A stretch of DNA of 64,000 nt, taken from Boseongicola sp. GTDB taxonomy: Bacteria; Pseudomonadota; Alphaproteobacteria; Rhodobacterales; Rhodobacteraceae. Every line of letters begins with the position of its first letter. Position 1 is the first letter of the stretch. Position numbers and translations under genes: made by a program. Positions 1 to 8,938 of this stretch are shown here, piece by piece. The stretch spans positions 1,311,932-1,375,931 of the forward strand of contig CP046179.1 of NCBI GenBank assembly GCA_014075275.1, in the 5' to 3' direction. The notes below the pieces were generated by a model. It was not told where the DNA came from, made no database searches, and saw only the letters and a program-made list of their open reading frames with translations.

Positions 1-919
1 CCAGGACCACGCCCCAGCCGAAAAAGTATATCCCGCCATAGGCCAGAAAGACCGAGATCAGCCCAATATATTCAAATACCAGCGCGTTCCGCTCACCAAA
101 ATACCCCACCGCACGGCCCATCAACGGCGCAAAGATCATATTGGCGACAAAGTTGATCAGGAACAGCGCCGTTACTTCATGCACCTCAAATCCAAACCGT
201 TCGACCATCATGAAAGCGGCGAAGACGATGAACACCTGGCGTCGTGCACCAGCCATGAATTGCAACGCATAATACAGCCAATAGCGCCGCCGCAGGATCA
301 TCTTCTTCAACTGCGGCTCAGGCGATTCAATCTGGGGGAAGGCGATCATGCAATATATCGCTATTGCGGCGCAGGCCCCGCCCGAAATCATGTAAACCGT
401 GTTGTAGCTCAGGTTAAAGAAATCCCAGGTCGCCACCAGCAAACCATAACTTATCAATGACGCCCCCGAGCCGATCGCCACGATCCATCCCAGAATCTGC
501 GGCGCACGATCCTTGGGCAACCATTGCAATTGCAACGACTGATTGACCGTCTCATAGTAATGAAACCCGATGGACGAAATCATCGTCACAGCCAGCAACC
601 CACCAAAACTTGGGAACCAGGCCGTCACCGCACTGGCCACACCCAACATCAAGAGCGAGATCAGCCCAAGCACCTGTTCCCGCATAAAGATGATGATCGC
701 AATCACACCTACTGCGAAAAACCCTGGGATCTCACGCACCGTGTGCAGCCAACCAATCTCAACACCAGTGAACCCGGCCCTTTCGATAACAAAGTTGTTC
801 AACAGGGCCGACCACGTCGCAAAAGCCAACGGCATCGCCACCGCCATCAAAAACAGCAACGTCGTTGGTCTGCGCCAAAAAGGAAACTCCCGCGCGTCTT
901 CCAGTTGAACGATCCGCAT
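1..919 (-). CDS. MFS transporter, C-terminus cut by the window edge
   Basis: I translated this reading frame by hand; it starts at the ATG at 919 (MRIVQLEDAREFPFWRRP) and is open for 306 codons to the window edge. It is a polytopic membrane protein with long hydrophobic segments alternating with short basic loops, and this pattern plus the general layout fits the major facilitator superfamily of secondary transporters. About 8-9 membrane helices are visible, so three or so more probably lie outside the window. The substrate cannot be inferred. It lies downstream of priA on the same strand but is separated from it by over 600 bp, so it probably has its own promoter. An outside possibility is another 12-helix transporter family. 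Confidence 0.75.
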   Translation of the reverse strand, partial: MRIVQLEDAREFPFWRRPTTLLFLMAVAMPLAFATWSALLNNFVIERAGFTGVEIGWLHTVREIPGFFAVGVIAIIIFMREQVLGLISLLMLGVASAVTAWFPSFGGLLAVTMISSIGFHYYETVNQSLQLQWLPKDRAPQILGWIVAIGSGASLISYGLLVATWDFFNLSYNTVYMISGGACAAIAIYCMIAFPQIESPEPQLKKMILRRRYWLYYALQFMAGARRQVFIVFAAFMMVERFGFEVHEVTALFLINFVANMIFAPLMGRAVGYFGERNALVFEYIGLISVFLAYGGIYFFGWGVVL

Positions 920-1281
920 GAAACCGCCTTACGCCTAACGGCGCGGAATGCAAACCGTTCCAACACCTAAACTTGGCATCCAACGACCACTGCAAATCCT
1001 TCGTCAACGAACGCCCCAATCAATCCGTCTCCGCATTCTTTCGCTTCAGACCAACAACCCTACCATTCTCGATTTCCGCGTCCGCGCCCTGATTCCCGTA
1101 AAAAAAACAAGCAAGACAGGATCGTCTCTGATGTCGCTCGATGGATTGAAGAAAGGCGCAATTTTTGCACTGAGTGATTCAATTGGCAAAATCAGCGATC
1201 CGGGCGGTAAATCTTGGAGAATGCGTCCAACAAAGAAATTCTCAAAATATTCATACTGCATAGCAATCAGCTGCTTCTTTC

Positions 1282-1322
1282 TGGCGAAAATACTCTCCGG
1301 GGTCCGGGGGTGAAACCCCCGG
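1282..1322 (-). terminator. Hairpin repeat, terminator-like
   Basis: A perfect inverted repeat with 7-bp arms around a short loop, CCGGGGG TGAAA CCCCCGG, occupies 1304-1322. On the minus strand it is followed by a second short stem and by a T-rich stretch (AGTATTTTC, about 1283-1293). A closely related hairpin, CCGGGG TGAAA CCCCGG, occurs at 17771-17787, and a related T-tailed element follows dnaN. Such T-tailed GC hairpins are common between genes of Rhodobacteraceae and fit a Rho-independent terminator for priA transcripts. Confidence 0.5.
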
Positions 1323-1413
1323 CGGATCGACGCGCCGACAGGCGCGGCGACACTTAAGACACTGTTAAGAAACACCCCCGATTTGCGGGGTTAACATACC
1401 GCCCGGATCTCCC

Positions 1414-1445
1414 GCACCGACGCGATACCGACGTAATACAGACAG
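1414..1445. repeat. 32-bp motif, copy 1 of 3
   Basis: The motif is built of two 11-bp units followed by a short tail: CCGACGCGATA, then CCGACGTAATA, then CAGACAG, preceded by GCA. The other copies are at 17046-17076 (opposite orientation) and 36374-36405. In this copy the CGCGATA unit precedes the TAATA unit; in the other two the order is swapped. It lies in the leader region between priA and the MFS gene. Its function is unknown. Confidence 0.8.
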
Positions 1446-1545
1446 CTTGAAATTCTCGTTTTCTCAACAAATACGACGTTTTCGGCAAAGGGCAGAAAAA
1501 CACGCCACAGCCCACCAACGACCGTTGCGTTAACGTTTTGAAAGA

Positions 1546-3735
1546 TCAGTAAAATGACTGCGGATCGATATCGATGGATATCCTTATAGTGTTGGGCATA
1601 CGCACCTGTGCCACCCAGGCCGCCAGCGCTTCCTGCAAGGGCGCACCTTTTTCGGCCTTGACCAATAATCGCACCCGATGCCGTCCCCTGATCCGCGCGA
1701 TCGGTGCCGCAGCAGGCCCATAAACCTGCGCCCCGATCCGACGCAATGGCTCTGTCCTGCCGGCCAAAATCTTCCCGATATCAAAGACTTGCTGAACATC
1801 CGGCGAGGAAAGAACAATGCCCGCCATGCGCCCGTAAGGCGGCACGCCAGCGGCCTTACGCTCAGCCGCTTCTGCCTTCCAGAACTCTTCCTCATCGCCG
1901 CCAAGGATCGCCCCAATCACAGGATGCCCCGGTTGGTATGTCTGCAACAAAGCCGCCCCCGCCTTTTCCGCACGGCCCGCACGACCCGCAACTTGCCGCA
2001 TCAGCTGAAATGTCCGCTCCGCTGCCCTCAGGTCTGACCCCTGCAACCCTAAGTCCGCATCAATCACACCGACCAATGTAAGCTGTGGAAAATTATGCCC
2101 TTTTGCGACAATCTGAGTGCCGATAATAATGTCGACATCGCCCGCCGCGATCTCTTCAATCGCGGCCTTCAAAGCCCGAGCCGACCCAAACAAATCCGAC
2201 GACAACACCGCAACTTTTGCGTCTGGAAATAACTCTGCCACCTCTTCCGCCAGACGCTCCACACCCGGCCCCACAGGTGCCAAACGCCCTTCAGCTTCAC
2301 AGGACGGACAAACCTCTGGCACTGGCTTGGACTCACCGCATTGATGGCACACTAATCGCTTCAAAAACCGGTGCTCCACCATCCGCGCATCGCAGTGATC
2401 GCAGCCAATCTGATGCCCGCACGCCCGGCAGATAGTAACCGGAGCAAACCCCCGCCGGTTCAGGAACAATAACGACTGTTCGCCGGCATCAATCCGTTTT
2501 TTCACCGCATTCACAAGCGTTTGCGACACCCATCGATTTGCGGGCAACATCTCGTCGCGCATATCAATCGCGCGCATTTCCGGCATCACCGCAACGCCAA
2601 AGCGCGAGGTCAGCGTTACCCGCGCATACTTCCCGGCTTCCGCATTCGCCCAGCTTTCCAACGACGGCGTGGCCGATGCCAGAACCACCTGCGCCCCCGT
2701 GATCGAGGCCCGCAAAACCGCCATGTCCCGCGCGTTGTACAGCACCCCATCTTCCTGTTTGTAAGACGTGTCATGCTCTTCATCGACAACGATCAATCCT
2801 AAGTCGCGAAACGGTAAAAACAACGCCGACCGCGCCCCCACGATCAACTGAGCACCCCCCTCGCCAACCATTTTCCAGGCCCGCCGTCGCTCGGTCATCG
2901 TTACGCCTGAATGCCACTCCGCAGGCCGCGCTCCAAACCGGGCTTCAACTCGGGTCAAGAACTCTGCTGTCAGCGCAATTTCCGGCAGCAAAACAAGCGC
3001 CTGCCGCCCCTCAGCCAGACAGGCCCCGACCGCCTCAAGATAGATCTCAGTCTTCCCCGACCCGGTCACACCTTTCAGCAAGGTGGTTCCATACTTCCGC
3101 GCCGCCACACCGGCGGTCAACTTCTCAGCTGCCGCCGCCTGTTCCTCGGTCAGATCATAAGGGCTCACTCCCGGGTCCAATCTCGGATAAGGCAAATCCC
3201 TCGGGCTGGCCTCGTCAGCAACCGCACCCTGTTTCACCAAACCTTTGACGACGCTTGAAGAAACACCAGCCGTCTCGGCCAACTCTTTCAACGTAAACGC
3301 CAATCCGCCGTAGGTATCCAAGGCCTCGATCACGCGCCGCCGAGCGTCGGTCCAACGGTCCGGTTCCCCGGTGCCGCGCCGATAGATGGTCCGCATAGAA
3401 GGCGGATCACCCAACCCCGGTGACCGTGTCCCAAGTCGCAGCATCGACGACAAAGGCGTCAGCGTATAAAGACCTGCCCGCGTCAGAAACTCCCGCATGT
3501 CCTCGCGCATGGGCGCGGCATCCAACGCCCGAATAACCGAACGGACTTTGGACAGATCATATCCACCCTCGCCAGGCCCCCAGACAACCCCGATCACTTT
3601 ACGCGGTCCTAACGGCACTTCGACTAATGCACCGGTCAGACATCCGCCCTCGGGCGCCTTATAGTCCAACGCCCGATCAATCGGCTGCGTTGTCAGCACC
3701 GATATCAGATCACCTTCGTTGAAATGCTCGATCAC
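1546..3735 (-). CDS. priA: Primosomal protein N' (PriA helicase)
   Basis: This 729-residue protein is a superfamily 2 DNA helicase that reloads the replisome at stalled forks. The N-terminal 3'-end-binding region is followed by a winged-helix region (about 130-175), Walker A GVTGSGKT at 222-229 and a DEEH helicase box at 318-321. A zinc-binding segment with eight cysteines lies mid-protein (CRACG, CDHC, CHQCG, CPSC), then the C-terminal helicase lobe with the GRAGRA motif. Length and domain order are normal for PriA. The ATG at 3735 gives the usual N-terminus. It is divergent from the transaldolase gene, with about 180 bp between their starts. Confidence 0.97.
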   Translation of the reverse strand: MIEHFNEGDLISVLTTQPIDRALDYKAPEGGCLTGALVEVPLGPRKVIGVVWGPGEGGYDLSKVRSVIRALDAAPMREDMREFLTRAGLYTLTPLSSMLRLGTRSPGLGDPPSMRTIYRRGTGEPDRWTDARRRVIEALDTYGGLAFTLKELAETAGVSSSVVKGLVKQGAVADEASPRDLPYPRLDPGVSPYDLTEEQAAAAEKLTAGVAARKYGTTLLKGVTGSGKTEIYLEAVGACLAEGRQALVLLPEIALTAEFLTRVEARFGARPAEWHSGVTMTERRRAWKMVGEGGAQLIVGARSALFLPFRDLGLIVVDEEHDTSYKQEDGVLYNARDMAVLRASITGAQVVLASATPSLESWANAEAGKYARVTLTSRFGVAVMPEMRAIDMRDEMLPANRWVSQTLVNAVKKRIDAGEQSLLFLNRRGFAPVTICRACGHQIGCDHCDARMVEHRFLKRLVCHQCGESKPVPEVCPSCEAEGRLAPVGPGVERLAEEVAELFPDAKVAVLSSDLFGSARALKAAIEEIAAGDVDIIIGTQIVAKGHNFPQLTLVGVIDADLGLQGSDLRAAERTFQLMRQVAGRAGRAEKAGAALLQTYQPGHPVIGAILGGDEEEFWKAEAAERKAAGVPPYGRMAGIVLSSPDVQQVFDIGKILAGRTEPLRRIGAQVYGPAAAPIARIRGRHRVRLLVKAEKGAPLQEALAAWVAQVRMPNTIRISIDIDPQSFY

Positions 3736-3914
3736 GCCATCACCACCGGACAGAGTAAAACCACCGCAAAAACAGCCATTCCCCTATCCCAAAGCAGCGA
3801 TTTCATCCCGAACCAACCCTTTCGCAATCCTCAGACACCGAAGGGGGGTTCAGCCCCGGCGCTGCTTGCGCTATCAGTGCCACGAAATCGAACCCATGCG
3901 CCAGAGGGACACTC

Positions 3915-4568
3915 ATGAAATTCTTCGTAGATACTGCCGACACCGACGCCATTCGTGAACTGAACGATCTTGGCATGGTCGATGGCGTGACCACAAACCC
4001 ATCACTGATCTTCAAGTCAGGCCGTGATATCAAAGAGGTCACCAAAGAGATCTGCGATATGATCGACGGCCCCGTCAGTGCCGAGACCGTCGCCCTGGAC
4101 GCCGAAACCATGATCGCCGAAGGCCGCGAGCTGGCCAAGACCGCCGACAACATCGCCGTCAAGGTTCCCCTGACATGGGACGGCCTGAAAGCCTGTAAGG
4201 TTCTCTCCGGAGAAGGTCGGATGGTGAATGTCACCCTGTGTTTTTCCGCGAATCAGGCACTTTTGGCTGCAAAAGCTGGCGCAACATTCATTTCGCCTTT
4301 CATCGGCCGACTTGATGACCTCAACCTCGATGGGATGGAGTTGATCGCCGATATCCGCGAAATCTATGACAACTACGGCTTCGAAACCGAAATTCTCGCT
4401 GCCTCCATTCGCTCGGCCAACCACATGAGCGACGCCGCGAAAATCGGCGCAGATGTGGCGACAGCTCCGCCTGATGTCATTCGCAAAATGGCACTGCATC
4501 CGCTAACTGATAAAGGCCTGGAAGGCTTTTTGAAGGATTGGGAAAAGACTGGACAGTCCATCCTTTAA
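3915..4568 (+). CDS. fsa: Fructose-6-phosphate aldolase / transaldolase-like protein
   Basis: This 217-residue protein belongs to the short transaldolase family (MipB/TalC/FSA). It begins [10 protein letters not shown], has the family TTNPSL motif near residue 26 and the Schiff-base lysine at K83 in the segment [12 protein letters not shown]. The ILAASIRS segment is also family typical. Family members either transfer dihydroxyacetone units in the non-oxidative pentose phosphate pathway or cleave fructose 6-phosphate; sequence alone does not separate these, so the symbol is provisional. It is transcribed alone, divergently from priA. Confidence 0.92.
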   Translation: MKFFVDTADTDAIRELNDLGMVDGVTTNPSLIFKSGRDIKEVTKEICDMIDGPVSAETVALDAETMIAEGRELAKTADNIAVKVPLTWDGLKACKVLSGEGRMVNVTLCFSANQALLAAKAGATFISPFIGRLDDLNLDGMELIADIREIYDNYGFETEILAASIRSANHMSDAAKIGADVATAPPDVIRKMALHPLTDKGLEGFLKDWEKTGQSIL

Positions 4569-4717
4569 CCCAAAGCGCCGCGGCACTCGATTAAATCCAA
4601 CTTAGCGCCTGTTGCGTATACGGAACGACATGCGGTCGATCTGTGCAACACCCTCGCGGCACGTGCTATGATCGCTCAAGATGAGTTCACGTGCAGGTGA
4701 TTTTGCGCGACCGCCTG

Positions 4718-4745
4718 TTGGCTTGTGTTGGAACGCACCTATCTA
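4718..4745 (+). promoter_or_regulatory. Candidate promoter of the periplasmic protease gene
   Basis: TTGGCT (4718-4723) and TATCTA (4740-4745) are separated by 16 bp and resemble a housekeeping sigma-factor promoter. They lie about 60 bp before the chosen start of the protease gene. A heat-shock type reading (CTTG ... CCTAT) overlaps it, but with short spacing. This is prediction by eye. Confidence 0.3.
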
Positions 4746-4806
4746 GCACAAATGAACTGTAAGGCGTCGCCCACCTGACGCCCAATTGAGCAGATGGAGA
4801 AAACCC

Positions 4807-6276
4807 ATGGTGACCGCAAAGGTTCGCGCAATACACCAAACAGACATGCCGCTTCGTGCAATATGGCTGTCGCTTCTTGCAATGGCCCTTTTGATTGCAC
4901 AATCGCTGACAGCCGCTGCCCAGTCGCGGCCATCGACATTCGCCGATCTCGCAGAACAGGTCAGCCCGTCAGTAGTCAACATAACAACTTCGACGTCCGT
5001 CGCGGCCAGCACACAGCCTGGTCCAGTCGTTCCCGAAGGTTCTCCGTTTGAAGAGTTCTTCGAAGACTTTATGGACCGCAACGGGCCGAACGGCCGCTCT
5101 CCGCGTCGTTCGCAGGCGCTGGGTTCTGGGTTTGTTATCTCGGAAGACGGGTTCATCGTCACCAACAACCACGTCATTGAAGGTGCCGACGAAATTCAGA
5201 TTGAGTTTTTTGAGGGCTTCGAACTGGAAGCAACCATCATCGGAACTGACCCGAACACCGACCTCGCCCTTCTGAAAGTCGAAAGCGACGAGCCACTGGC
5301 ATTTGTGCCCTGGGGCGATAGCGAACAGTCCCGCGTTGGCGATTGGGTTATGGCCATGGGTAACCCGCTTGGTCAGGGATTCTCTGTGTCTGCTGGTATC
5401 GTCTCGGCCCGTGGTCGCGCTCTGCAAGGCAGCTATGATGACTTTATTCAAACCGACGCTGCCATTAACCGAGGCAACTCTGGCGGACCGCTCTTCAATC
5501 TCAACGGAGAGGTTATTGGCGTAAACACCGCGATCCTCAGCCCCAACGGTGGTTCAATCGGAATTGGATTTGCCATGTCATCACGGGTTGCGGAAAACGT
5601 GATCAATCAGCTGCAGGAATTTGGTGAAACGCGGCGTGGCTGGTTAGGCGTGCGCATCCAGGACGTAACAGCTGACCTAGCCGAGGGTCTCGGATTGGAA
5701 GAGGCGCGCGGTGCTCTTGTCACCGATGTGCCCGAAGGCCCTGCCATGGAGGCAGGTGTGGAATCAGGCGATGTAATCCTCAGTTTTGACGGTGTGGATG
5801 TTAACGACACCCGCGGCCTGGTAAGTCAGGTCGGCAACACCGAAGTTGGCAAAGAGGTGCGTGTTCTCGTCTGGCGCGACGGTGGAACACAATCATTGCG
5901 CGTCACTCTTGGGCGTCGCGAAGAAGCCGAAACGGCTGTTCCTGCTTCGATCAACCGCGACGAAGCACCATCTACGACTGACTTTCTGGGATTGACTGTA
6001 TCGACGATGACCGACGAATTGCGCGAGCAACTTGGCCTGGACGCAGACGCCGAAGGTCTGGTGGTCGCCGATGTGGCAGAAGACAGCGAAGCCTTTGAAA
6101 AAGGATTACGGTCCGGAGATCTGATTATCGAGGCAGGTCAGGAAAAGGTCGCAGAGATCGGTGACCTAGAAGAACGCCTCGAAGCCGCCCGAGATGCTGG
6201 ACGCAAATCGTTACTTCTGCTCGTTCGTCGCGATGGTGATCCGCGGTTTGTGGCATTGTCGCTCGATCAAGGCTAG
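4807..6276 (+). CDS. Periplasmic serine endoprotease, Do/DegP type
   Basis: The ATG at 4807 is preceded by GGAGA (4796-4800) at good spacing, so I prefer it to the upstream TTG; it gives 489 residues. A hydrophobic export signal ends near TAAAQS. The S1C protease domain carries the triad histidine in TNNHVIEG (H122), aspartate in NTDLALLKV (D152) and serine in GNSGGPLF (S225). Two PDZ domains follow (about 270-360 and 390-480), typical of DegP/DegQ/MucD proteases that degrade or chaperone misfolded envelope proteins. The gene stands alone and is followed by a good terminator hairpin. Which Do paralogue it is cannot be told from sequence. Confidence 0.94.
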   Translation: MVTAKVRAIHQTDMPLRAIWLSLLAMALLIAQSLTAAAQSRPSTFADLAEQVSPSVVNITTSTSVAASTQPGPVVPEGSPFEEFFEDFMDRNGPNGRSPRRSQALGSGFVISEDGFIVTNNHVIEGADEIQIEFFEGFELEATIIGTDPNTDLALLKVESDEPLAFVPWGDSEQSRVGDWVMAMGNPLGQGFSVSAGIVSARGRALQGSYDDFIQTDAAINRGNSGGPLFNLNGEVIGVNTAILSPNGGSIGIGFAMSSRVAENVINQLQEFGETRRGWLGVRIQDVTADLAEGLGLEEARGALVTDVPEGPAMEAGVESGDVILSFDGVDVNDTRGLVSQVGNTEVGKEVRVLVWRDGGTQSLRVTLGRREEAETAVPASINRDEAPSTTDFLGLTVSTMTDELREQLGLDADAEGLVVADVAEDSEAFEKGLRSGDLIIEAGQEKVAEIGDLEERLEAARDAGRKSLLLLVRRDGDPRFVALSLDQG

Positions 6277-6302
6277 GGCTCGTCCCCTCGGCCCTTGGCC
6301 TG

Positions 6303-6331
6303 TAGGGCGCTCCGTTTGGGGCGTCCTATTT
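6303..6331 (+). terminator. Rho-independent terminator of the Do protease gene
   Basis: TAGGGCGCTCC (6303-6313), loop GTTT, then GGGGCGTCCTA (6318-6328), with two G-U pairs on the RNA, followed by TTTGATT. It begins 26 bp after the stop codon. Confidence 0.7.
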
Positions 6332-6399
6332 GATTCAGATCACTGCTATCATTAGGCTTTTCCTTCAGAATCGTGTGCGACACGTTGAAGGAGACTTGG

Positions 6400-7293
6400 A
6401 TGACCAAAAAGAATGACACCGCGACCGAAACCAAAAAGGATAGCTCACAGAAAAACGCTATCTTGGCATTCGAAGCCGGGGCCTACCCCTATGCCGAGCG
6501 CTTAAGTCGCAAAGAATACGAGGCCGAGAAAGCTGCGCTTCAATCAGAGCTTCTGAAAGTTCAACTCTGGCTTCAAGACACCGGGCAGAAGGTCGTCATG
6601 CTTTTTGAGGGTCGAGATGCTGCTGGAAAAGGCGGCACAATCAAGCGCTTTACCGAGCATTTGAACCCACGAACCGCACGTGTTGTCGCCCTGAACAAGC
6701 CAACCGACAAAGAGCGTGGCCAATGGTTTTACCAGCGTTATATCAACCACTTACCGACTTCCGGCGAAATCGTCCTATTCGACCGATCCTGGTATAATCG
6801 CGCCGGCGTAGAGCGTGTAATGGGTTTTTGCCAACCGGGCTAATATCTTGAATTCATGCGCGAAACACCCGAGTTGGAACGGATGCTGACACGCAGCGGC
6901 ATCAAGCTGATAAAATACTGGTTCTCGGTTACCCAGGGCGAACAACACAGTCGCTTCAAGGCCCGCGAGACTGACCCTCTGAAGCGTTGGAAACTGTCGC
7001 CGGTCGACCGCGCAAGTCTGGACAAGTGGGACGAATACACCGAGGCGAAAGAAGCCATGTTCTTTTACACCGACACCGCTGACGCGCCTTGGACCGTTGT
7101 GAAATCCGACGACAAAAAACGCGCGCGGCTGAACTGCATGCTTCATTTCCTTTCCTTGTTTGATTACCCGGACAAAGATCTCGCAATCGCCAGAGCCCCG
7201 GATTCGAAGATCGTCGGCGAAGCAAGTCACGTCGTTCATGCCTCAGACCACATTCTCGCAAGGGCACGCCATCCGGCCACCCGACGCAGCTAA
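6400..7293 (+). pseudogene. ppk2: PPK2 polyphosphate kinase interrupted by an in-frame TAA
   Basis: The frame from the ATG at 6400 (AAGGAG just upstream) encodes a PPK2-family kinase that transfers phosphate between polyphosphate and nucleotides. Walker A is GRDAAGKGG at 71-79, and a Walker B-like lid segment begins [11 protein letters not shown] near 127. After FCQPG (residue 147) there is a TAA at 6841-6843; the same frame then continues YLEFMRETPELERML with normal family sequence to 7293. Total length (297 codons) fits an intact PPK2, so only one codon is damaged, most simply GAA to TAA. Possible explanations are a recent null allele, a sequencing error or, less likely, readthrough. The ATG at 6856 lacks a clear ribosome site, so a separate second protein is doubtful. 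Confidence 0.85.
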
Positions 7294-7358
7294 AACTCCG
7301 ACCCCTTGCCGATAATCCTCTCGGAGCCTATGCCCTAAGACAAGAGGCGGGTCCCACT

Positions 7359-8195
7359 ATGTCGGCAACGGTTTTCTTCGCGGTGCTTGGTGCCGCCCTG
7401 CTGCATGCGTCCTGGAACGCGTTGATCAGGCTCGTGCAGTCAAAGGTTGCGATCATGATGATCCTGACCTTTGTTCAAGGGGTTGCCGGGTTGGTTCTTG
7501 CGATGACTCGCGACTGGCCCACTCTGGAAGTCTGGGCATGGCTGGCAGTATCTGGCGTTTTTCATGCTGCCTACAAAGTTTTCCTTACCTACGCCTATGA
7601 ACAAGGTGACCTTAGTCGCGTCTATCCAATAGCGCGCGGAGCTGCTCCACTTATGGTGCTGCTAGTCAGCGGACTGTTCTTAAACGATATCATACGCTTG
7701 CCAGAAGTGGTCGGCATCTTGATCCTGGGATTTGGCATTGGCTTGATGGGGCGGGGAGCTTTCCTTTCGGGCGAAACCCGCAAATTGGTTCCTTTTGCAT
7801 TGTTCTCGGCAATGGCCACCGCTGGTTACACAATTGTTGACGGTATGGGCGCGCGCGTTGCCGGGGATCCGATCCAGTTTGTTGCCTGGCTATTTGTTGT
7901 CGATGCAGTGTTGCTAACACCTGTGATGATCGCGCTGCGAGGGCCGGGAATTGTCAAGGCACCGCCGAGGGCTTGGGCACTAGGAAGCATCGCAGCCACT
8001 GCTTCTTTCGGTGCCTACACAATTGCAATTTGGGCGATGACCGTTGCACCGATCGCTCTTGTCGCCGCACTTCGAGAAACCTCAATCTTATTTGCTGTTC
8101 TCATCGGCTGGCTGGTTTTCAAAGAACCAATGGATCGTGTGAAGATTGCTGCCGCAGCTCTAATCGTGGCAGGCGTTGCCGCGACGCGCCTTTAA
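7359..8195 (+). CDS. DMT-superfamily transporter (EamA-like)
   Basis: This 278-residue, very hydrophobic protein has about ten membrane helices arranged as two five-helix halves, as expected for the EamA branch of the drug/metabolite transporter superfamily. The segments LLHASWNALIR at the N-terminus and LRETSILFAVLIGWLVFKEP in the second repeat are typical of the family. These carriers usually export amino acids or metabolites across the inner membrane; the substrate is unknown. The start ATG at 7359 is the first in frame. Its stop overlaps by 4 bp the stop of the convergent pcs gene. Confidence 0.88.
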   Translation: MSATVFFAVLGAALLHASWNALIRLVQSKVAIMMILTFVQGVAGLVLAMTRDWPTLEVWAWLAVSGVFHAAYKVFLTYAYEQGDLSRVYPIARGAAPLMVLLVSGLFLNDIIRLPEVVGILILGFGIGLMGRGAFLSGETRKLVPFALFSAMATAGYTIVDGMGARVAGDPIQFVAWLFVVDAVLLTPVMIALRGPGIVKAPPRAWALGSIAATASFGAYTIAIWAMTVAPIALVAALRETSILFAVLIGWLVFKEPMDRVKIAAAALIVAGVAATRL

Positions 8196-8887
8196 AGTTG
8201 TTCTTTATAGAAATATTGTTGCGCGGCTCCGGCCCCGATCAACCATAGCGAGGTCACGATCAGCCCCCAATACGCCCAGCTATCGGGATGAAAATTCGCC
8301 CAGGCCGCCCAGCCCGCAAAGAACGTCCACGCCAGGGCCACAGGTAACGTAATAGACCGCCAGCGTTCCGTCCTGACCGGGTGCACAAATTTGATCGGCA
8401 GGAACATCGCAACCGCCAGAACCGTCACGATAAGCAGGCTGATCCAAAAATTGGGTTCAACCGCAAACAACACGATCACCACCATATTCCAACACCCCGG
8501 AAACCCCGAAAAGCTGTAATCTCTGGTCTTCATTCGCGTGTCAGCCAGATACAAGGCGGAAGCAAACGTAATCACAATGATCGCAAACCATCCCGTCCAT
8601 CCGGGCAATAGACCCGAAGCAAACAAGGCAAACGCCGGAATGAAAATATACGTCAGATAGTCAATGATCATATCCAACAGGTTGCCATCTATGCGTGGAG
8701 CGTTGATTTTGACGTTAGTTTTTCGCGCCAAAGGCCCGTCAACACCATCAACTGCAAAAGCAACGATTAGCCAAAAGAACATCATCGACCAATCGCCATC
8801 GACGGCCTCCAACATAGCGAGCATTGCCAAAACGGCACCTGTCGCCGTGAAGAGATGGACCAGATAGGCTTGGGTCTTGATATTCAT
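8192..8887 (-). CDS. pcs: Phosphatidylcholine synthase
   Basis: This 231-residue integral membrane enzyme is a CDP-alcohol phosphatidyltransferase. The catalytic motif is visible as DGVDGPLAR followed by DGNLLDMIID, near residues 47-76, with the wide spacing seen in Pcs rather than in PgsA. Pcs condenses CDP-diacylglycerol with choline to form phosphatidylcholine in one step, a lipid route common in alphaproteobacteria. The remaining sequence forms six to eight membrane helices. It is transcribed alone, convergent with the DMT gene and upstream of xerC on the same strand. Confidence 0.92.
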   Translation of the reverse strand: MNIKTQAYLVHLFTATGAVLAMLAMLEAVDGDWSMMFFWLIVAFAVDGVDGPLARKTNVKINAPRIDGNLLDMIIDYLTYIFIPAFALFASGLLPGWTGWFAIIVITFASALYLADTRMKTRDYSFSGFPGCWNMVVIVLFAVEPNFWISLLIVTVLAVAMFLPIKFVHPVRTERWRSITLPVALAWTFFAGWAAWANFHPDSWAYWGLIVTSLWLIGAGAAQQYFYKEQL

Positions 8888-8938
8888 CCCAACCTCATGC
8901 CGGAATTTGCATGTAAGCGCCAGCAGATGTTGAACATC

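Larger units (their letters stand above)
920..1545. other. Gene-free interval between priA and the MFS gene
   Basis: I see no convincing gene here. A 109-codon minus-strand frame (1046-1375) exists, but part of it merely reads through the hairpin repeat at 1282-1322. The interval contains that hairpin, a second small inverted repeat (CCCCG ATTTG CGGGG, about 1376-1390) and one copy of a 31-32 bp motif found three times in the window (1414-1445). The promoter of the MFS gene must lie in the left half. Confidence 0.6.

Noticed and set aside
1046-1375. 109-codon minus-strand frame in the priA-MFS gap
   Set aside because: It reads through a hairpin repeat (giving RGFHPRTPESIFARKK) found widely as non-coding sequence.
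6856-7293. Second half of ppk2 as an independent gene
   Set aside because: It is the in-frame continuation of the same kinase and lacks a proper ribosome site.
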